Below the pieces are notes generated by a model that did not search any database, was not told where the DNA came from, and was given only the letters and a program-made list of their open reading frames with translations. A stretch of DNA of 9,276 nucleotides from Prolixibacteraceae bacterium (GTDB lineage: Bacteria > Bacteroidota > Bacteroidia > Bacteroidales > Prolixibacteraceae): assembly GCA_018399395.1 (NCBI GenBank), contig JAGYOI010000036.1, positions 1 through 9,276 of the forward strand, in the 5' to 3' direction. Both the position numbers and the translations under genes were made by a program. Positions 6,908-9,276 of the stretch are shown here, piece by piece (within the stretch, counting starts at the first letter, position 1; every line of letters starts with the position of its first letter).

Positions 6908-7696
6908 ATGCATGGTGAAAAAAATGAATGGCAAGAAAAATTAAAAGAAGAGAATAAATACCTTAAGCAGGAGTTGAAACAGCTTGCCGAGCAAAAAAAA
7001 CTTGCTGATAAACAATATACAATTCTTTTCGCCAATTTGAGCCATGAAATACGAAGTCCGCTCAATGGCATATTGGGGTTTGCCGAGCTACTGCGTTCCG
7101 ACGAAATTTCATGTGAAGAAGGGAAGGTCTATACCAGTGTAATTGAAGAAAGCGGTGTAGCACTGATGAATATTATTCATGATGTGTTCGATTTATCAAA
7201 AATTAAGGCAGGACAATACAAAGTATACCCAGAAGCATTTGACCTTAATGATATGATTTTCGACCTTTTGATGAAGTATCGCCCGCAAGCTGAGCAAAAA
7301 GGATTACAGTTATTTGTTGAAAATATGATAAGTGAAGAATTTGTTGTACATTCTTCACCTGAAACCATTTTGCGCATAATTTCTAAACTTTTGGATAATG
7401 CTATTAAATATACAAAAAGCGGATGGATAAAATTGAGTTATAAAAAGGCTGACGAGTATATTATCTTTGAAGTAGAAGACACGGGAATAGGCATTCAGGA
7501 ACCTACACGCTCCAATTTATTTAATCGTTTTATAGAACTTGAAGTGTCAAAATCCCGCAAAGTAAGCGGTACAGGGCTTGATTTGACATTGTGCAACGGC
7601 CTGGTAAAACTATTAGAGGGAGAAATTTGGCATGAAAACCGTAAAGAAGGTGGATCTGTTTTTTTCTTTTCTGTAAAAAATAATGCTGCCGGATAA
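6908..7696 (+). CDS. Sensorless soluble histidine kinase (HisKA + HATPase_c)
   Basis: Two-component kinase core of 262 residues with no membrane segment and no PAS, GAF or receiver domain. Residues 6-38 are strongly charged with heptad character (a short coiled coil). The H box FANLSHEIRSPLNG follows, with phospho-accepting H46. The ATPase domain shows an N box LLDNAIKYT (N164), G1 box DTGIGI at 191-196, an F box LFNRFIE at 204-210, and G2 region GTGLDLTL at 221-228. The G2 box normally reads GxGLGL, so the second glycine is an aspartate here (codon GAT instead of GGT). The start at 6908 is chosen because the frame has a stop at 6881 and no better ATG; no Shine-Dalgarno site is evident. No response-regulator gene is nearby, so partner and signal are unknown. 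It is isolated from the upstream unit by a terminator. Confidence 0.9.
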   Translation: MHGEKNEWQEKLKEENKYLKQELKQLAEQKKLADKQYTILFANLSHEIRSPLNGILGFAELLRSDEISCEEGKVYTSVIEESGVALMNIIHDVFDLSKIKAGQYKVYPEAFDLNDMIFDLLMKYRPQAEQKGLQLFVENMISEEFVVHSSPETILRIISKLLDNAIKYTKSGWIKLSYKKADEYIIFEVEDTGIGIQEPTRSNLFNRFIELEVSKSRKVSGTGLDLTLCNGLVKLLEGEIWHENRKEGGSVFFFSVKNNAAG

Positions 7697-7728
7697 TTGG
7701 TTAAAATTTTAAAAATCAAAATAAAAGA

Positions 7729-7775
7729 TGTTTGGTGTTGTTCATTCCCTGACAATTTTATTGTGTTTGGTGTTG
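7729..7775 (+). repeat. Pair of 12-base direct repeats upstream of ispG
   Basis: TGTTTGGTGTTG occurs at 7729-7740 and again, without mismatch, at 7764-7775, a 35-base period. Between them lies a small inverted repeat ACAAT-TTT-ATTGT (7752-7764) that abuts the second copy. The element sits 90-130 bases upstream of the ispG start, in the gap after the kinase gene. It could be a tandem protein-binding site; this is inference. Confidence 0.5.
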
Positions 7776-7805
7776 ATATATGTCAAATTATTTGTGAAGC
7801 CAATG

Positions 7806-7836
7806 TTTTCTATTTGTTAGTAAAATCTTAAATTTG
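7806..7836 (+). promoter_or_regulatory. Probable Bacteroidota-type promoter for ispG
   Basis: TAAATTTG at 7829-7836 matches the Bacteroidota -7 consensus TAnnTTTG exactly. A TTTT at 7806-7809, 19 bases upstream, is a 3-of-4 match to the -33 element TTTG. The -7 element ends 26 bases before the ispG ATG, a sensible leader length. Spacing and position fit, but the -33 match is imperfect. Confidence 0.55.
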
Positions 7837-7862
7837 CAAGTCATTAAAATCGGGGGTAAAGA

Positions 7863-9276
7863 ATGAAGGATAAGAACTTCAATTATTGTAAAACGTTAAC
7901 TGAATACCGCAGGGAAAAAACGGTTGAAGTAGATATTGGCGGTGTTCCAATAGGTGGAGAAAACCCAATCAGGGTGCAGTCGATGACTGATACCGACACC
8001 ATGGATACCGATGCTACGGTTGAGCAGATTATTCGTATAATAAAAGCAGGTGCCGATTATGTGCGTTTAGCTGTAAAATCTTCAAAAGAAGCTGAAAATA
8101 TTAAGAATATACAAGATAAAATCCGCTCGATGGGGTATAAAACACCACTGATAGCCGATGTGCACTTTAATTCTAAAATTGCTGAAACTGCGGCAAAATA
8201 TGTTTCTAAAGTAAGAATTAACCCCGGAAACTTTTACGACAAAAGAGCACAATTTCAGCAACATGTATATACCGACGAGGAATACAGAACGGAGCTGGCA
8301 AATATTGAAAATAAACTTGTGCCTTTTTTGAATACCTGTAAAAAGCAAGATGTAGCCATACGTATTGGTGCCAATCAGGGGTCATTGTCCGATCGTATTA
8401 TGAGCCGTTATGGTGACACACCACTTGGTATTGTTGAATCTGTTATGGAGTTTCTGCGTATTTGCCAGAAACATGAGTTCCATAAAATTGTTATTTCTAT
8501 CAAATCGTGGAATACCCGGTTTTTAGTTTACACGGTTCGACTTATGAACTACAAAATGCGCCTTGAAAAAATGAAGTATCCGCTTCATATTGGCGTAACA
8601 GAAGCAGGTGAAGGCGAAGATGGGCGCATCCGTTCTGCAATAGGAATTGGTACATTGCTAATCGATGGTTTGGGAGATACCATCAGGGTATCGCTTACTG
8701 AAAAACCTGAGAATGAAATTCCGTATGCTAAAAAGCTTATAAAAGTTATTGAAGCAAGGAAAGGGCACGAACATATCGATGCTCCTGTTTTTACCCAAAC
8801 AAACCCCTTTGAGTATGAGCACCGTTATGGCCGTCCGGTACGTAAAATTGGGAACCGGCGTTTGCCTGTTGTGATTGCTCACTTACAGGATAGCAGTATT
8901 GTTGAAGTTTCTAACCTGAACGGACGTACAGAGCCTGATTACTATTTTGACGGTAAGTCAATACTGAATCGTAAAGGGCGTAAGTTCCCAACCCTGACCC
9001 TCGAGGATTATTTATACAATGATATTTACCAAAGTACGCATCGTTTTATCCGTTGTAGCCGAAAAGAGTTGGTTGAATTTCGGAAATCTAACCCTGAGAT
9101 TGTAGCCAAGCTTAAAGCTGAACGTAAAGCGGTTATATTGCTTGAATCAGACAACGAAAACCGCTATGCCGATATGCGGGCATTCTTTATGTTGCTCGAA
9201 TCTATTATTTGTCGTTTGTCAGTTGTGCTTTGGGGGCATTACAATGAGAGGAAGCTCGAAGATTTACAACTGAAAG
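7863..9276 (+). CDS. ispG: 4-hydroxy-3-methylbut-2-enyl-diphosphate synthase, long form (3' end cut by window edge)
   Basis: Penultimate enzyme of the MEP isoprenoid pathway; it reductively converts methylerythritol cyclodiphosphate to HMBPP in the cytoplasm using a [4Fe-4S] cluster. The first 471 codons are visible. Seen: PIRVQSMTDTDTMDT at 35-49, the family N-terminal signature; LIADVHFN at 96-103; KVRINPGN at 116-123; NQGSLSDRIMSRYGDTPLG at 171-189; LHIGVTEAGEGEDGRIRSAIGIG at about 241-263; and GDTIRVSLTE at 271-280. After about residue 290 comes the extra middle domain found in the Bacteroidota/Chlamydia/plant form (roughly 600 or more residues in all), still running at the edge. The cluster-binding cysteines lie in the missing C-terminus. 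The start ATG at 7863 follows a G-rich GGGGG leader. Small deviations from the family are W216 in IKSWNTR and Q172 in NQGSL (usually His). Confidence 0.95.
   Translation, partial: MKDKNFNYCKTLTEYRREKTVEVDIGGVPIGGENPIRVQSMTDTDTMDTDATVEQIIRIIKAGADYVRLAVKSSKEAENIKNIQDKIRSMGYKTPLIADVHFNSKIAETAAKYVSKVRINPGNFYDKRAQFQQHVYTDEEYRTELANIENKLVPFLNTCKKQDVAIRIGANQGSLSDRIMSRYGDTPLGIVESVMEFLRICQKHEFHKIVISIKSWNTRFLVYTVRLMNYKMRLEKMKYPLHIGVTEAGEGEDGRIRSAIGIGTLLIDGLGDTIRVSLTEKPENEIPYAKKLIKVIEARKGHEHIDAPVFTQTNPFEYEHRYGRPVRKIGNRRLPVVIAHLQDSSIVEVSNLNGRTEPDYYFDGKSILNRKGRKFPTLTLEDYLYNDIYQSTHRFIRCSRKELVEFRKSNPEIVAKLKAERKAVILLESDNENRYADMRAFFMLLESIICRLSVVLWGHYNERKLEDLQLK

Noticed and set aside
7701..7712. Palindrome TTAAAATTTTAA after the kinase stop as a terminator
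   Set aside because: It is a purely A/T 12-base palindrome with no GC stem, no loop and no following T tract; such words are common in AT-rich gaps.
1..9276. Defence system, mobile element, CRISPR array or phage genes
   Set aside because: All coding space is taken by metabolic, transport, kinase and isoprenoid genes on one strand; no repeats of CRISPR type, no transposase or integrase and no terminal inverted repeats were seen.

Overview
The window reads as an ordinary chromosomal stretch of a Bacteroidota bacterium, probably a marine or anaerobic Bacteroidales/Marinilabiliales-type organism. The taxonomic placement is inference. It rests on the long plant/Chlamydia-like form of IspG, on AT-rich gene leaders mostly lacking Shine-Dalgarno sites, on a TAnnTTTG-type -7 promoter element before ispG, and on the lipoprotein form of the TRAP binding protein. 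All eight protein genes lie on the + strand. I see no rRNA, tRNA, CRISPR array, insertion sequence or phage gene.

Layout. Bases 1-987 hold a Gfo/Idh/MocA-family NAD(P)-dependent oxidoreductase that has lost only its first residue or so at the left edge. It is followed after 13 bases by gnd (1001-2455), decarboxylating 6-phosphogluconate dehydrogenase. An 85-base gap with an 11-bp hairpin lacking a T tract separates gnd from a complete TRAP transporter: dctP (lipoprotein binding protein), dctQ (small permease) and dctM (large permease, with an apparent extra two-helix segment). A 17-base gap that is entirely a palindrome leads to a UxaE-family tagaturonate epimerase gene (5527-6780), which ends in a clear Rho-independent terminator (6807-6838). 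After it come a small, soluble, sensorless histidine kinase (6908-7696), a 166-base intergenic region with a 12-bp direct repeat and a Bacteroidota-type promoter, and the first 471 codons of ispG (7863 to the right edge).

How the genes work together. The dctPQM-uxaE block looks like a hexuronate uptake and catabolism module. The TRAP system would import galacturonate and/or glucuronate using an ion gradient, and the epimerase would connect the tagaturonate (galacturonate) branch with the fructuronate (glucuronate) branch. The other enzymes of the route (UxaC, UxuB, UxuA, KdgK, Eda) are not in this window. The gfo-gnd pair may belong to the same transcript or to a separate sugar-acid/pentose-phosphate unit; the hairpin at 2485-2517 is the possible boundary. 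The kinase and ispG look like separate transcription units.

I found no clearly undescribed system. The items most worth a second look are the enlarged DctM, the altered G2 box in the sensorless kinase, the compact uronate module built around UxaE, and the repeats and palindromes in the intergenic gaps.
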